This document shows, piece by piece, positions 9,403-20,435 of a DNA stretch of 64,000 nt. This DNA is from Pararge aegeria (taxonomy: Eukaryota; Arthropoda; Insecta; Lepidoptera; Nymphalidae). The notes below the pieces were generated by a model. That model was given only the letters and a program-made list of their open reading frames with translations. It did not search any database and had not been told where the DNA came from. Position numbers and translations under genes: made by a program. The stretch spans positions 7,316,001 through 7,380,000 of the forward strand of contig NC_053200.1 in NCBI RefSeq assembly GCF_905163445.1, given 5' to 3'. Every line of letters starts with the position of its first letter. Positions within the stretch are counted from its first letter, which is position 1.

Positions 9403-9442
9403 GTTTTTTCACAAGTGCGTGAAAAAACGACGCACTTGTGAA
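9403..9442. repeat. Two mutually exclusive perfect hairpins
   Basis: Arms 9403-9412 with 9419-9428 (10 bp, loop aagtgc) and arms 9408-9420 with 9430-9442 (13 bp, loop 9 nt) overlap, so only one can form at a time. Confidence 0.8.
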
Positions 9443-9644
9443 TTTATATGCTTTTTTGTTTTACATTAAATCTTTCTCAAAAAGATAAAACATAATGAGC
9501 CTGAAATGTTTTCAAAGCGGAAAAGGAAATAATGTACTGTTTTTGTTTGAACTTATCAGCTGGAAATTGTTTTGTGGACACTGAGGAACTGTTAAGGGGG
9601 TACCACGCGAAATGAATTTAGCATTTTATAAAATGAGAAATTTA

Positions 9645-9857
9645 ATAATTTTTAAGCAATTTAAAATATCACTTGCTTCGACGGTGAAGAATAACATCGC
9701 GAGGAAACCTGCATGCCTGAGAGTTCTACAAATCTTCTCAAAGGAGTCCACCAATCCGCACTAGGCCAGCGTGGTGGACTACGGACTAAGCTCCTTCTCA
9801 TTGTGGGAGGAGATCCGTGCCCTGCCCGGTAAGGGGTCAATATGATGATGATGATCA
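9645..9857 (+). mobile_element. SINE-B 3' part, plus strand
   Basis: Contains gaggaaacctgcatgcctgag, the ccagcgtggtggactacgg core and a (GATGAT)n tail. The tRNA-like head is missing. It is the left arm of an inverted pair with 9927-10035. Confidence 0.7.
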
Positions 9858-9858
9858 G

Positions 9859-9905
9859 ATATAAGATCGATAGGATATAATTTATATATGCTATCGATCT
9901 TATAT
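9859..9905. repeat. 15-bp perfect palindrome arms between two inverted SINE-Bs
   Basis: Arms 9859-9873 and 9891-9905 are exact reverse complements around a 17-nt AT-rich loop, exactly in the spacer of the inverted SINE-B pair. Confidence 0.85.
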
Positions 9906-9926
9906 ACGTTATCGAATTTATATCTC

Positions 9927-10035
9927 ATGATCATATCAACCCATAACCGGCCCACTACAGGACACGGGTCTCCTTCCACAAAGAGAAGGGTGGGTCACAG
10001 TCCACCACGCTGGCATAATGCGGATTGGTGCACTC
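9927..10035 (-). mobile_element. SINE-B fragment, minus strand
   Basis: Reads catatcaacccataaccggcc ... gtccaccacgctggc, the complement of 9742-9850. With the plus copy it makes a long imperfect hairpin of about 290 nt. Confidence 0.7.
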
Positions 10036-10714
10036 ATATATTTATTTCTAAACTTAAATAATTATTCTACATAAATACAAAACAGTACAAATAAATTCGG
10101 ATTGACGATACTTTTTTACTAGACGGTTTTACTTCTTTTTAGGTATTATTTTTTTTAACTTTTAACTAACTGTGTAACTTTTCAAAACTTGTAGAATTGT
10201 TATTATTTTGGGCAAGTAATTACTCCAGGTACTGTTTAAATAAGTACAAAGGTTTTCGGCGAAAATACTCAAGTTCTATATTTTTTTCAGCATTTTCTCA
10301 CAGTTCGGGCTTAATAAAACAGAGAAAGATTAATACGCCGCTGATATACAATTTATTTAAGGGCGTCCGAAAACTTTATTGTGCTGTAATGTTAAACGCT
10401 AACGAATTACGGTGAAATTTATTAAGGCAGTGAGCAGTGAATGTAAACTTCGCAAAAGTTTGAGCATTGATAAGAGACCCTGTTTTAATTAACATTTTAT
10501 AATAATAAGAGAATTTTGGCAAAATTCTAGGAACACGGGCAAGGTGGTATTTCAAAAATTATACTAAGTTGTAGGTATATAATTATGGAGTTATACACAA
10601 TGTTTTATTTTTTATAGTAACAAATTTATGGGTCACGTGATGTTTAGTGTGAAAAATGTCGCCTATAAACAGAGCATCACATCACATGACATGTACATCC
10701 TCAATCACATAGCA
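10036..10714. other. AT-rich intergenic DNA, nothing recognised
   Basis: No homologous ORF and no delimited repeat. Confidence 0.5.
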
Positions 10715-10945
10715 ACAAAATTCCAAAATTCAAAAATTCAAAATTCTTTACTCATGTAGGCCTATCACAGGCACTTATGAACCGTTCATACATATAATAT
10801 GTTTACACAATTGTAAGGGGATGGTGATAACTTCGTTCGCCAACTTAAACCTAAAGCTACGCGGGTTCCAAACGCGCCCTGGTCTAAGAAGAGCCCACAA
10901 CAAACTTTGCCGGGTATTTTTTTTTTGTTATCACCATCTCGCAGT
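10715..10945 (-). mobile_element. Repeat D copy
   Basis: Longest minus-strand copy: (ATTCAAA)n tail, ctcatgtaggcctatcacagg, ccaaacgcgccctggtc, cacaacaaactttgccggg, ending in a T-rich stretch and gttatcacc. Confidence 0.65.
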
Positions 10946-11204
10946 AAATTTATACTAAGCTATGAAGTTAGAGCAATGCACACCCAAGATAATTATCGTT
11001 TAAGATAACCTTAACGTTATAATAAATAAAATAAAAAAAAATAAAAAAGCCATTTATTCCATGCGAATAATACTACAAACAGTAAAAAAAGAATGAAGTA
11101 AAAAAAAATAGTGTCTATAAAGTTTACAATATAAATTCGTTTTAACATTTTTTTCTTTTATTATATTTAAGAATTAATTTATTATTGGTTTTCATATTTA
11201 ATTT

Positions 11205-11420
11205 GCAAGGACCCCTCTCAGGTGAAGGCCTCCTCCAAGGATTTCCATTTCGGTCTATTTTTGGCTCTTTGTAACCAGCTTGTTCCTGCGATCTTCTTAA
11301 TATCATCCTCCCATCTCGTGTATGGTCTTCCTATTCGGCGTTTGCCTGGTGGGCCGTTCCATGTAGTGACATTTATAGTCCACCTGTTAATAGGATTATT
11401 CTGCAAGCTAACGTTTTATA
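11205..11420 (-). pseudogene. RTE-like LINE ORF C-terminus
   Basis: On the minus strand 11218-11406 encodes ...PPGKRRIGRPYTRWEDDIKK then IAGTSWLQRAKNRPKWKSLEEAFT, the basic C-terminal signature that ends RTE-type LINE proteins. No upstream RT domain is present. The 3' UTR probably continues leftwards to the A/T-rich run near 11040. Confidence 0.7.
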
Positions 11421-13687
11421 TAAACTTATGAGAACTATGCCCTTCAGACAGAAATGCAGCTTGCAGGCAGAAATACGCATGACATGTATTAGTTCCACTT
11501 TGAGCGTTTGCGTTTGTATTTGTGAAGAAAATTTAAATCCGATTGGCTTTTGAGTTCTTTCATGAAAACTACTGAACTATTTAATTGGGCCTTTATAAAG
11601 GAAGACGGATTAAAACAATCCTTTGTAATTTCGATACCAAACACTTACCGTCGATATTTACAAGCGGATTTTCACGGATATTTCATCAATGGTGAAATAT
11701 TGAATATTCAATATTTTTCATAGATCATATGTATTTTACTTGTTACTACTCTGTAATGTAACATCGGCAACAGCGTGCGAACCATAACTTTATCGTGCCA
11801 TGGTCATTGACCCTAATACGCGTAGTTGTTAAATCACATGTATTTGGTTTCAAAGTGTAATCACTTAATTATTGTATGAAAAAAAAAATTACGGTTTTGG
11901 AAAAGTCGTAGAACAAAAGTTGTTAGTTTTAATGATAGAAAATACAAGGCGAAGAGCTTTCTGTTATGTTTTATTTAACGCTGTATATGTGTATTGCGAC
12001 ATTGTCTAAACTTATGTAAATGTATGTTATGTACATATCCGTGTAGGTGTTGGAATTATGACTATTATTATATGATTGAGTGCGATCAGTGATTGCTTTG
12101 CTTATGAAAATCTAAATTTATGAGGTTTGCTTATGTACTGCGTGTATGTAAATTTAAGGGTGAATGGTGGAATAGAATGTTACGAGAATTAGCATAATTT
12201 TTCGCGGACAATACATCCCCTTTTTGATACATTTCGTATGCATATAGGCCCATTGTCCGGGATTTATGATGTATGGGATGATTTAAGCGCATTATACACG
12301 TTCCGACAAGGTTACGTACGATATGTATAATAGGCTTGACGTACGCCATTGATACTTCAATACTGTTTTCTGAACATAAAGCTTTCTAATTTTAAATAAC
12401 CCATACAGCAGCCTCTGATAAAGCGACCTACCTTTTTCTGAGCCTTAGCAGAAACTTAGGATTGGCGCCTGTTAGGAATATTAATCCCCCATTCATTTTA
12501 AGAACTCATACATCATTTTCAATCCACTAGGGGTGTCGACGTAAGACCTCGGTAAGACAAAAAAAAGTTGGAACGTGTATAATATGCTTTACACTAAGTT
12601 GTGTAAATGTATATTTTGCATTAATGAGATTACGTGGATTGAATTTATATAACATTTTGTAATATACCTTTTTTGCCTCAGATTAATGATTTGTCTCCGG
12701 TGCGCTTCCATTAGATACCGCGCCGTCATAGTAGTAAAATGCGGCTATATTATATGCTGAAGTTGGCGTACTCGAGTCAGCTACTTACGTGTTTGTATTT
12801 TCTAAGCTATAAAATAAATTTCCTTACTAAAAAAGGAAAAGTTATTCAACATCGTTGCAAATAGTCAATGCAAACTACGATATCGAGTTGCCGCACTTCA
12901 AGAGCTATTGTTCTTAAGCAGTGTTATCTAGTAACGCGGAGATCAATCATCAATTTAAGCATTTTGTTTATTTAAAGTTATATTTTAGGTAAAGTTAACT
13001 ACGTAAAACATATTGTGAACAAATGTATAGCTGTAAGAGACAACGAAATATATTATGGGAAAAACATTCAATAACTTCTCATTTTATTTTTGCTTCCATG
13101 AATTTGTTAAGACGTGTGGCTTCGTGTCAGGTGTTTTTAGTCTCTGTAACGTGTAAGAGAGCATAATTTTATATTCCTTCATCATCATAAACCATCACCT
13201 ACAGCTTGATTCAATGCAATGATATTAAAACAGCGTAATTGAGTAAACTATGCTGTCGCTTCTAAGCCATTGAATGAACTCGAAATCTGTGCAGTTGAGA
13301 TTACACTTGTTCATGATTATTTCATCCATGTCTTGTTTTATCAAATAATTCACAGGCAGGACAGGGCAGGGCGCGACGATTAGTCGAGTACTTATCTTTT
13401 AGTATTTCTTATTTTCAGTTATTCCCTTTATGTTATTCTTTGAGCTTAATTAAAAACTATTTGGTTTAAGCTGCTGGACCAGTAAGCTCGGGCACTACTT
13501 TAAATGGTGCAAGCAGCCAACTTATGTTTTGCATGATCCAATCCTAAACCATTGCAGGTTTAAAAGTTTTGAGCCGTTTGTTGTGGTATTTGGATCAGAG
13601 TGCACAAACGTAGTAACGTAAATGCAGAGCAGGTCTGCTGCGTGTCAAATACAACTTATAGCAGTTAAGTCAACTATTACACTGTTA
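11421..13687. other. AT-rich intergenic DNA with one zero-loop palindrome
   Basis: No gene or family repeat recognised. Bases 11695-11716 form a 22-bp perfect palindrome centred on GAATATTC. Confidence 0.5.
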
Positions 13688-13719
13688 GTCAAGTTTATAT
13701 AATTAAATATAAACTTGAC
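13688..13719. repeat. Perfect 13-bp hairpin, 6-base loop
   Basis: Arm gtcaagtttatat at 13688-13700 and its exact complement at 13707-13719 flank loop aattaa. Confidence 0.85.
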
Positions 13720-14957
13720 CGTTATGTGCTCTTATCGATTTTAGTATAAGGCACTGAATAATTAACCTTTTTGCCGTCGTCAAATGCAACCTTAGTGTCT
13801 TAATTTCGGCATATAGGTAAGTCATTCCACAGGTGACGAGGGTAAGTTAACGACGGCTATGCCAACATCCTTATTATTAACATGCCTTATTAATTTTAAG
13901 CGATATTTTAAACTTTCAATTCAGTTTTTGAGTAGGAGTAAACAAACACGTAACTGGTTATATAAATTCCTACATAATCAGTCACTTTCCAACATTTTCG
14001 TTCACGTTTTTTTTAGAAATCCCGAGGGATCAGTTATTTTTCCCCGGATATAAAGTATCCTTTGCATGTTTTCAATATGCAAGTTAACTCTAAGCAATAT
14101 TTCGCAACGATTGGTCTGAAGTAAATTTATATGCATTAAAACAAAGGCAATTCTTCATATTCAAGTGGGAGGATCCCGGGATGAAAGCATCCTTTATCCA
14201 TATTAAGGATGCAACCTATCTTTGAGCAAATTTGCATCAAGATCAGTGCTTTGGTATGGTATGTTATGGTATAATACTCAAAAGAAGCCGGCAAAAACTC
14301 AGGTACAATAGCAATATTACATCGATTGGAATTTTTGTAACCCTATTACAAAAATGAATTTCGTGTCATCTTTACGATAGATTTGATCAGCCTCTCAGAA
14401 AATGGAGTCAATTTAATTTCTACAATGAATATTTATGTATAAAAGAAAAATGCTACGTTTCAATTAAAACGAAAATTTATTGCGCGATTTTTCAGACCTA
14501 ACGAAGATAAACTCGAGAAACTCGTAATTACCAACAGAAATATAAGCAAAGATAGCTTGAAGAAATATGAAAATTAACGAAAATTAAAGGTAGGTACCTT
14601 TGCAATGGAATCAACTTGTTTTTTTTAATCTCGCAAAAATAATTAATGAATATACTTTAAATGTACAACCACAAAAAATACATAAAACGGAACAACAATC
14701 ACAAAACAGCTTATACAATTTAGAAGCAACCAACCAACGGCGTAAAAAACAAATAGACAATATTGTAAAATTAAAATACAAATAAAGCAATATACGACTG
14801 GTTAGTTTTTCTGAGTGCGAGCTCGCTCAAACCGATGGACCGATTTGAAGGCAGCTTTTTCAAGCACACAGATGTTTACGCTATTATTAAGCGATTCATT
14901 TATTTCACAAGTTACAAAATCCACAGGCGTAAAAGGGCTAGAACCAGAACTGTAAAG
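13720..14957. other. AT-rich intergenic DNA, nothing recognised
   Basis: ORFs here are short, Lys/Asn-rich and without recognisable motifs, as expected by chance in this base composition. Confidence 0.5.
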
Positions 14958-15540
14958 CAATCAATCAATGAAAAATACTTTATTGCATACAAGAAAAAAA
15001 AAAATAAAAGAGAACAAAGGTACAAGTCAATTCAATTTGTGTAATAAAGGCGGCCTTATCACTTATAGTGATTTCTTCCAGGCAACCATTATGAGGAATT
15101 GGCTCACATATGAATCCTTATAGCGGTGCTCCAAGAATATACATACATATTAATAATTACAAAAACAGTACATATATAAAATAAAATAAAATACTATATG
15201 GTAAAATAAATAATACTAAAACTATATATAATAATGTTAACGGTACAGAAAGTAAATGTGGCATATAATAATCATATTTACAGTGTTAAATAATAATTCT
15301 TTAGACGAGTCTTAAAAATACTGTGTGATTTAGCGTAACGAATGTCACGTGGAAGATCATTCCAAAATTTAACTGCCTTGATTGTAAATGACTCATTGTA
15401 ACAGTGCGTACGGCTGATTGTCACTTCCAGCTTATTATCACTCTGAGAACGGAGAATAAGTGGAAGAATGTTATTAAAAAAAACTAATTCATATAAATTG
15501 GCCAAGAACTCAGTAGTTATATATAATACTTATGTCACTT
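14958..15540 (-). pseudogene. CR1/Jockey-group LINE, 3' end only, minus strand
   Basis: Minus-strand 15278-15505 encodes the end of an RT polyprotein: ...FTIKAVKFWNDLPRDIRYAK then SHSIFKTRLKNYYLTL. It aligns with the C-terminus of the plus-strand ORF at 15468-17651 (FTANCVRLWNSLPDDIRQAN...RLKNYFLCM) but is clearly diverged. The family 3' UTR hairpin block follows at 15046-15090 (inverted), then a ttgcat/(TGAT) tail near 14960. It is severely 5'-truncated and sits head to head with the next element. Confidence 0.75.
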
Positions 15541-17651
15541 TTTGGAGTTTACTCCTTAAGAATCGATTTTCATATATAAAGCGCATATTTATGTATGATT
15601 TAAATAAAATAGACTGGACTACCATATTTAGCGCAGAAACTATGGATGATAAGTTAAGTATTTTTAATTCTCTACTCACAGAACTTTTTGATGTACACGC
15701 TCCTTTGAGACCTATCAAATTAAAACATCTTCCAGCGCCGTGGTTAACTCCCGAGATTAAGGCTCACATGAATAAGCGCAATGCAGCTAAAAGGAAATAC
15801 AAGTTGCGCCCGTCAGAGGATAATCTTATAAGATATAAAAATCTCCGTAATCGATGTAGTAAACTCTGCCGCGATGCCCAACGTAATTTTATTTACAATG
15901 CCCTTCAAAATTTAAACACTGAAAAGGCCTGGAGGTTTTTAAACTCGTTAGGTATAGGTCGCCAGCGAAAAATGGCTCATCGTATCCCGGACCTAAATAC
16001 CCTTAACCAGCACTTTGCAACTGCTTCAACGTTGGATGGTCAGATGAAGGAAGTTACTCTTAATCATCTAAGATCTCTGCCTGCGCCTGATTTTCCGACC
16101 TTTAAATTCAGAGAAGTGACTTTGGACGAAGTCAAGAAGCACGTTTTGGCCATCAAATCTGATGCCGTAGGAAGTGATGGAGTTGGTCGTAGGATGATTA
16201 TCCTGGTCCTTGATAGCCTAGCTCCTATTCTATTACACTTATTTAACTATTCTCTATCAACTTGTACTTTTCCTTCTAGTTGGAGGAAGGCGTTCGTGAT
16301 CCCTCTTTCTAAAATTGCTAATCCTACAACTCTATCACATTTTCGACCAATTTCAATTCTTCCTTTTCTTTCTAAAGTCTTAGAACGTATTGTCAATCAA
16401 CAACTTACTCTTTTTCTGACTAAAAATAACGTTCTATCACCTTTTCAATCTGGCTTTAGACAAGGACACAGTACGGTCACAGCACTAATTAAAGTCTGTG
16501 ATGATATTCGGAAAGGGATGGACAGTAAATTGGTTACTATTCTGGTTCTTCTTGACTTTAGCAATGCTTTTAATAATGTGAATTACGACTTGCTTCTTGC
16601 GTTGCTTAGGTCGAAGGTGAACGTATCATCTGAAGCCATTGACTGGTTTCAGTCGTATCTGTTTGGTCGTCAACAATGTGTCAGATTTGATGGTAAATGT
16701 TCCTCGTTTTCCCCCCTCACTGCAGGTGTTCCACAGGGTGGGGTGCTTTCACCACTTCTCTTTTCCATTTTTATTAACTCTGTCTCTTCTGTTATCTCCT
16801 CTTCATTTCATTTCTATGCTGACGATTTACAGATCTACTCCTCAGAAACCACTGATGGAATTTCCTCTGCTATTTGTAAACTGAATACAGACTTGGCGAA
16901 TATTTGTAACTGGTGCAAATCTTACGGTCTTGCCGTAAATCCTGTTAAGTCACAAGTAATCGTCATAGGTAATCGCAATTTGCTGACTAAAATTAATAAC
17001 CTTCCATCTGTTTACTTTGATGGGGTTGCTTTGCCATACTGCAATACGGTCAGAAACCTTGGGCTGACGATTGACAGTTCCTTTTCTTGGGGACCTCATG
17101 TATCTGAGGTAGGGCGGAAAATTTGTGCCACTATTGGCTATCTTAGGCGGTGGAAGAATCTTCTTCCAATTAAAACTAAGATCGCTCTTGCCAATTCTAT
17201 TTTGTTACCTGTCATTGACTATGGTGATGCATGTTATCTTGACTTATCGCAGGATCTCCTTAATAAGCTCGATAGGCTGCAGAACCTTTGCATCCGCTTT
17301 ATCTTTGGCTTGCGAAAGTTCGACCGCATATCTCAGTTCCGCGCTGAACTAAAGTGGTTGTCGGTCGGCCAGCGGAGAGAGATGCACGCCTTGTCTCTGT
17401 TGTATCGTATCCTGTTTCTTCCTCAGACTCCGCCATATTTAAAAGAACGTTTTACCTTTTTTGATAATAACAGGCTACGTTCCTGCACCGACAGCAAACT
17501 ACAGGTTCCGTACAGTCGCACGAAATATTATAGTAATTCTTTTACAGCTAATTGTGTCAGACTCTGGAATTCCCTACCTGATGACATACGTCAGGCAAAC
17601 TCCTTGCCTCTTTTTAAAAGTCGTTTGAAAAACTATTTTTTATGTATGTAG
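15468..17651 (+). CDS. Non-LTR retrotransposon reverse transcriptase ORF (CR1/Jockey group), EN-less
   Basis: An uninterrupted 727-codon ORF. From about residue 43 it encodes the linker and complete reverse transcriptase of a non-LTR retrotransposon, which would copy its RNA at a nicked target. Visible motifs: SHFRPISILPFLSKVLE, SPFQSGFRQGHST, motif A VLLDFSNAF (catalytic Asp about residue 363), motif B AGVPQGGVLSPLLF, motif C FYADD (residues about 449-453, both Asp present), and the C-terminal NLCIRFIFGLRKFDRIS ... LWNSLPDDIR block. The expected N-terminal APE endonuclease is absent, so the element is 5'-truncated near 15595. The first roughly 40 codons come from antisense DNA of the neighbouring minus-strand LINE, so the ATG at 15468 is fortuitous. 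The lack of stops suggests a young insertion. Whether it is expressed is unknown. Confidence 0.85.
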   Translation: MLLKKTNSYKLAKNSVVIYNTYVTFWSLLLKNRFSYIKRIFMYDLNKIDWTTIFSAETMDDKLSIFNSLLTELFDVHAPLRPIKLKHLPAPWLTPEIKAHMNKRNAAKRKYKLRPSEDNLIRYKNLRNRCSKLCRDAQRNFIYNALQNLNTEKAWRFLNSLGIGRQRKMAHRIPDLNTLNQHFATASTLDGQMKEVTLNHLRSLPAPDFPTFKFREVTLDEVKKHVLAIKSDAVGSDGVGRRMIILVLDSLAPILLHLFNYSLSTCTFPSSWRKAFVIPLSKIANPTTLSHFRPISILPFLSKVLERIVNQQLTLFLTKNNVLSPFQSGFRQGHSTVTALIKVCDDIRKGMDSKLVTILVLLDFSNAFNNVNYDLLLALLRSKVNVSSEAIDWFQSYLFGRQQCVRFDGKCSSFSPLTAGVPQGGVLSPLLFSIFINSVSSVISSSFHFYADDLQIYSSETTDGISSAICKLNTDLANICNWCKSYGLAVNPVKSQVIVIGNRNLLTKINNLPSVYFDGVALPYCNTVRNLGLTIDSSFSWGPHVSEVGRKICATIGYLRRWKNLLPIKTKIALANSILLPVIDYGDACYLDLSQDLLNKLDRLQNLCIRFIFGLRKFDRISQFRAELKWLSVGQRREMHALSLLYRILFLPQTPPYLKERFTFFDNNRLRSCTDSKLQVPYSRTKYYSNSFTANCVRLWNSLPDDIRQANSLPLFKSRLKNYFLCM

Positions 17652-17980
17652 CGTTATAGTATGTAGTTTATTATATTTATATGTATGAACACTATATATT
17701 TTATATAATAATTATATGTTTAGTATTAGAATTTATACCATGTATGTAGTTTAGTTTGCAATATTTTTATGTAGGTAGAAATTTTTATTGCCGCACCAAC
17801 CCGTTCCTTTCAATAACTACTATCGCCAAAGGTTGTCTGGGAGAGATCGCTTTAGCGATAAGACCGCCTTTGCACACCTAAACTAGTTTTTTTTTTTTTT
17901 TTAATTATTTCTGTAAATGTGTTTATTTGTATTTTGTTTTTGTGTGTGCAATAAAGAATTTATTATTATTATTATTATTA
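17652..17980 (+). mobile_element. 3' UTR and (ATT)n tail of the plus-strand LINE
   Basis: Contains the conserved block gttgtctgggagagatcgct...agcgataagaccgcc (17824-17866), able to fold as atcgct/agcgat, then gtgtgcaataaag and a TTA/ATT microsatellite tail ending near 17980. The block recurs at 1228-1255 and, inverted, at 15046-15090. Confidence 0.75.
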
Positions 17981-18807
17981 AAGCGCCCGGTATGAGAAAA
18001 ATGTGAGGACTAAAACCTACTGATCAATGACCTCGTTACGTTTTCGCTTTGCGACGTTGCATGCCCGGCAACTGTGATGCGCAAACATGCAACTTCGCTT
18101 TTGTTTAATTAACTTATTTTTCCTATTTCAGTTACCAAGGAAAAAGAATATTATCTAGGTAAAAAGCCAAACACATAAACATATGGGACAGAGTGAGATA
18201 GAAAACATTATACCTTTTTTTTCCTATTCTTGTTACCATGGAAACTAAATAATAAACATTACATTTATCCTAATAGTTCTGATACTCTACATCCCGTTTT
18301 CCCGTAGGCTACTTTTAAGAAGTTACATTTCCGCCATGTGTGAATAAATTGCACAGGATTTTTCCCTGCACAGGATACCCTTTCATATGATATTAATCTT
18401 TATTCAGCTAAATAAACTCTTTTTGTGTATGTTTCGAGAATCGTACTTAAGGAGTAAACTCCAGTCGTGCGTCGGAGCTGACACACACTTTTTTGTTTTT
18501 ATCATTATTCATTACAAGGAAGAGATAATTGACGAGAGGAAAATGATGAAAAGAAACATTTCCCCAGGGCAACTTCGGGTAACCATTGGCCTAACAAAAA
18601 TACTGGGACAAATCTATTTGGTACACAACTCGGCTAAAGCTGCACTCTGCAACACCTGCCACGTCGCACATGCCTATACATAAATCCATTAATCCATGCT
18701 GTTCGCGTAACAGCAGGAACCTATTACAAGTTATTCCATATTTCGACGAATACAATTTAAGATAGGTATAATATCGCCTTACTACACCGCATCGGTGAAG
18801 CGATGGC
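17981..18807. other. Unassigned DNA with an 18-bp motif shared with the LINE junction
   Basis: No gene recognised. The minus strand is open from 19091 down to 18591 (166 codons) across this region and repeat I, but it matches nothing I know. cttaaggagtaaactcca at 18447-18464 is the exact complement of 15543-15560. Confidence 0.35.
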
Positions 18808-19156
18808 TTTTTTGACGTGACAACGTCTAATAATTCGATGGAGCCGGCTGCACGCACGAAAAAACATGACGTATGCGGCGTTACCTCGCTCTGAGGCGTT
18901 CCATTCAAGGCTTGAAGTGCAAGCGAGAGCGCGGAACGAGCGACAAAGAGGCACAGTAGGCCTCCGCGTTTGACATCTGTCTCTCTCCTACTTGAGTGAG
19001 CGATGCGTCCGCGTGGACAGCTTCTATACAATAATACATTTACATGTTTTCGGCAAGGATGAAGTGCAGTGAAAAGTGAATGTCGTGTCAATTGTTTATA
19101 GCAACGATAATATCTATCAAATAAATAAAATTAAAATTTTCTTTTGAAAAATGCAA
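18808..19156 (-). mobile_element. Repeat I, long copy
   Basis: Nearly identical, in inverse orientation, to 59914-60147 over both ends, including the GC-rich block with gaggtaacgccgcatacgtc and gcagccggctccatcg (given in minus-strand sense). It has about 115 bp extra in the middle. Class unknown: no terminal repeats or tRNA-like boxes were seen. It may extend left to about 18590. Confidence 0.65.
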
Positions 19157-19305
19157 TACATAAATACTTATAAAATACAGATAAACCCCAGACATTGAAA
19201 AACATTCATGTTCATCACAGAAACATTTTCCAGTTGTGGGAATCGAACCCACGGCCTTGGACTCAGAAAGCAGGTTCGCTGCTCACTGCGCCAATCAGCC
19301 GTCAA
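19155..19305 (-). mobile_element. SINE-A copy, 3'-truncated
   Basis: tRNA-like head and first half of the body are present (B-box complement gaatcgaaccc). The atcgccatctagcccc core and the tail are missing; the copy ends directly at repeat I. Confidence 0.75.
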
Positions 19306-20316
19306 TCGGTTTTATTATTATATATATATAATCGTTCCAACAATAACCTAACTCTAGAATTGAGCGAATGTTTTTCAAAGGACTTTTCAATATCAAACTA
19401 AAACTAGCGCTTCTGAGAATGGCTCTATAACTTAAGACTTTATGATCCGTTGGATTATCTCGTTCGAAACTTTACCGCCATACAAAACTAAATACCTAAT
19501 TTCGCCGGAAAGGTAAAATGTTTTATGCGTCTCCATTAATGGCAGCCATTTAATTTTGGTTAGACTAATAACATATAATAGCTTGTTTTAAATAAAAAAA
19601 ACGTGTGTGTACCTACCTATGTACACGCGTTTGAAGTTATACTTCTTTAGTAACAAGATAAAAATATTTTCAAAAATTTATCTCACGCCTTATTCTACGT
19701 TTGTAGAGAAAACGACACTAACAATAGAAAAAAGGTATTTAATACATTGAAAGTTTTACTATAACGCAGTGTATAGATATTTCAGTATCGGACCACTAAA
19801 GAAGAACTTAAAAAAAAAACGATGTCAATGTGAGACTTTCTTACTGAAAAATAAGTACCTACTAATAAAGATCGAGAGACCCCAAAGAAAAATATTGTTT
19901 GCAATGTAACTTCACCAACTAAATGAGGTACACTTGTTTATTATATACCTGTTCTGAGGAGTTGTTTATTGTTTTATTTTAATTTTACATAAACTTAGAA
20001 GCGCTCTTCGAGAAGTATTTTGCACGTCGAAAGCTCTTTTTAAAACCATTTAAAATTCTGCACTGATTTTTCTAGAGCACTACTGCAGTCTAATTTTGGT
20101 ATTGCAATCTCCTTTCTCTCGGAATTCATTAAATGCAGTCCGTGATCTGTTCTCTGGTGAATAGTAAATTTTCCCAATTCTAAAGTCCTCCTAGCTAGTA
20201 AAATGTTATGTGAAGAACTTTAGTAATTAAAGATTAATTCAGAGTTTTTAGCACATTATTTTTAACAAAAATTATACAAAAGATAGTTAAGTGGGAAGTG
20301 GGAATAGGACCCGCAC
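19306..20316. other. AT-rich intergenic DNA, nothing recognised
   Basis: No homologous ORF or bounded repeat. Confidence 0.5.
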
Positions 20317-20435
20317 CTTGACCCATACAAGGTTTCTATGTCTAATGTATATAATAATTTCTGTATCTAATGATACAGACGCAGAAACCTTGTATGGGTC
20401 AAGTACTTTGAAGTATGCTAAGGCATACTTCAAAG
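20317..20435. repeat. Two adjacent perfect hairpins
   Basis: Arms 20317-20335 and 20385-20403 pair perfectly over 19 bp and enclose a smaller ctgtatc/gatacag hairpin. Two bases downstream, 20406-20418 pairs perfectly with 20423-20435 (13 bp, loop TAAG). Confidence 0.85.

Noticed and set aside
18591..19091. 166-codon minus-strand ORF as a host gene
   Set aside because: Much of it is the dispersed repeat I, whose second copy at 59914-60147 carries a frame-altering deletion. No domain is recognisable.
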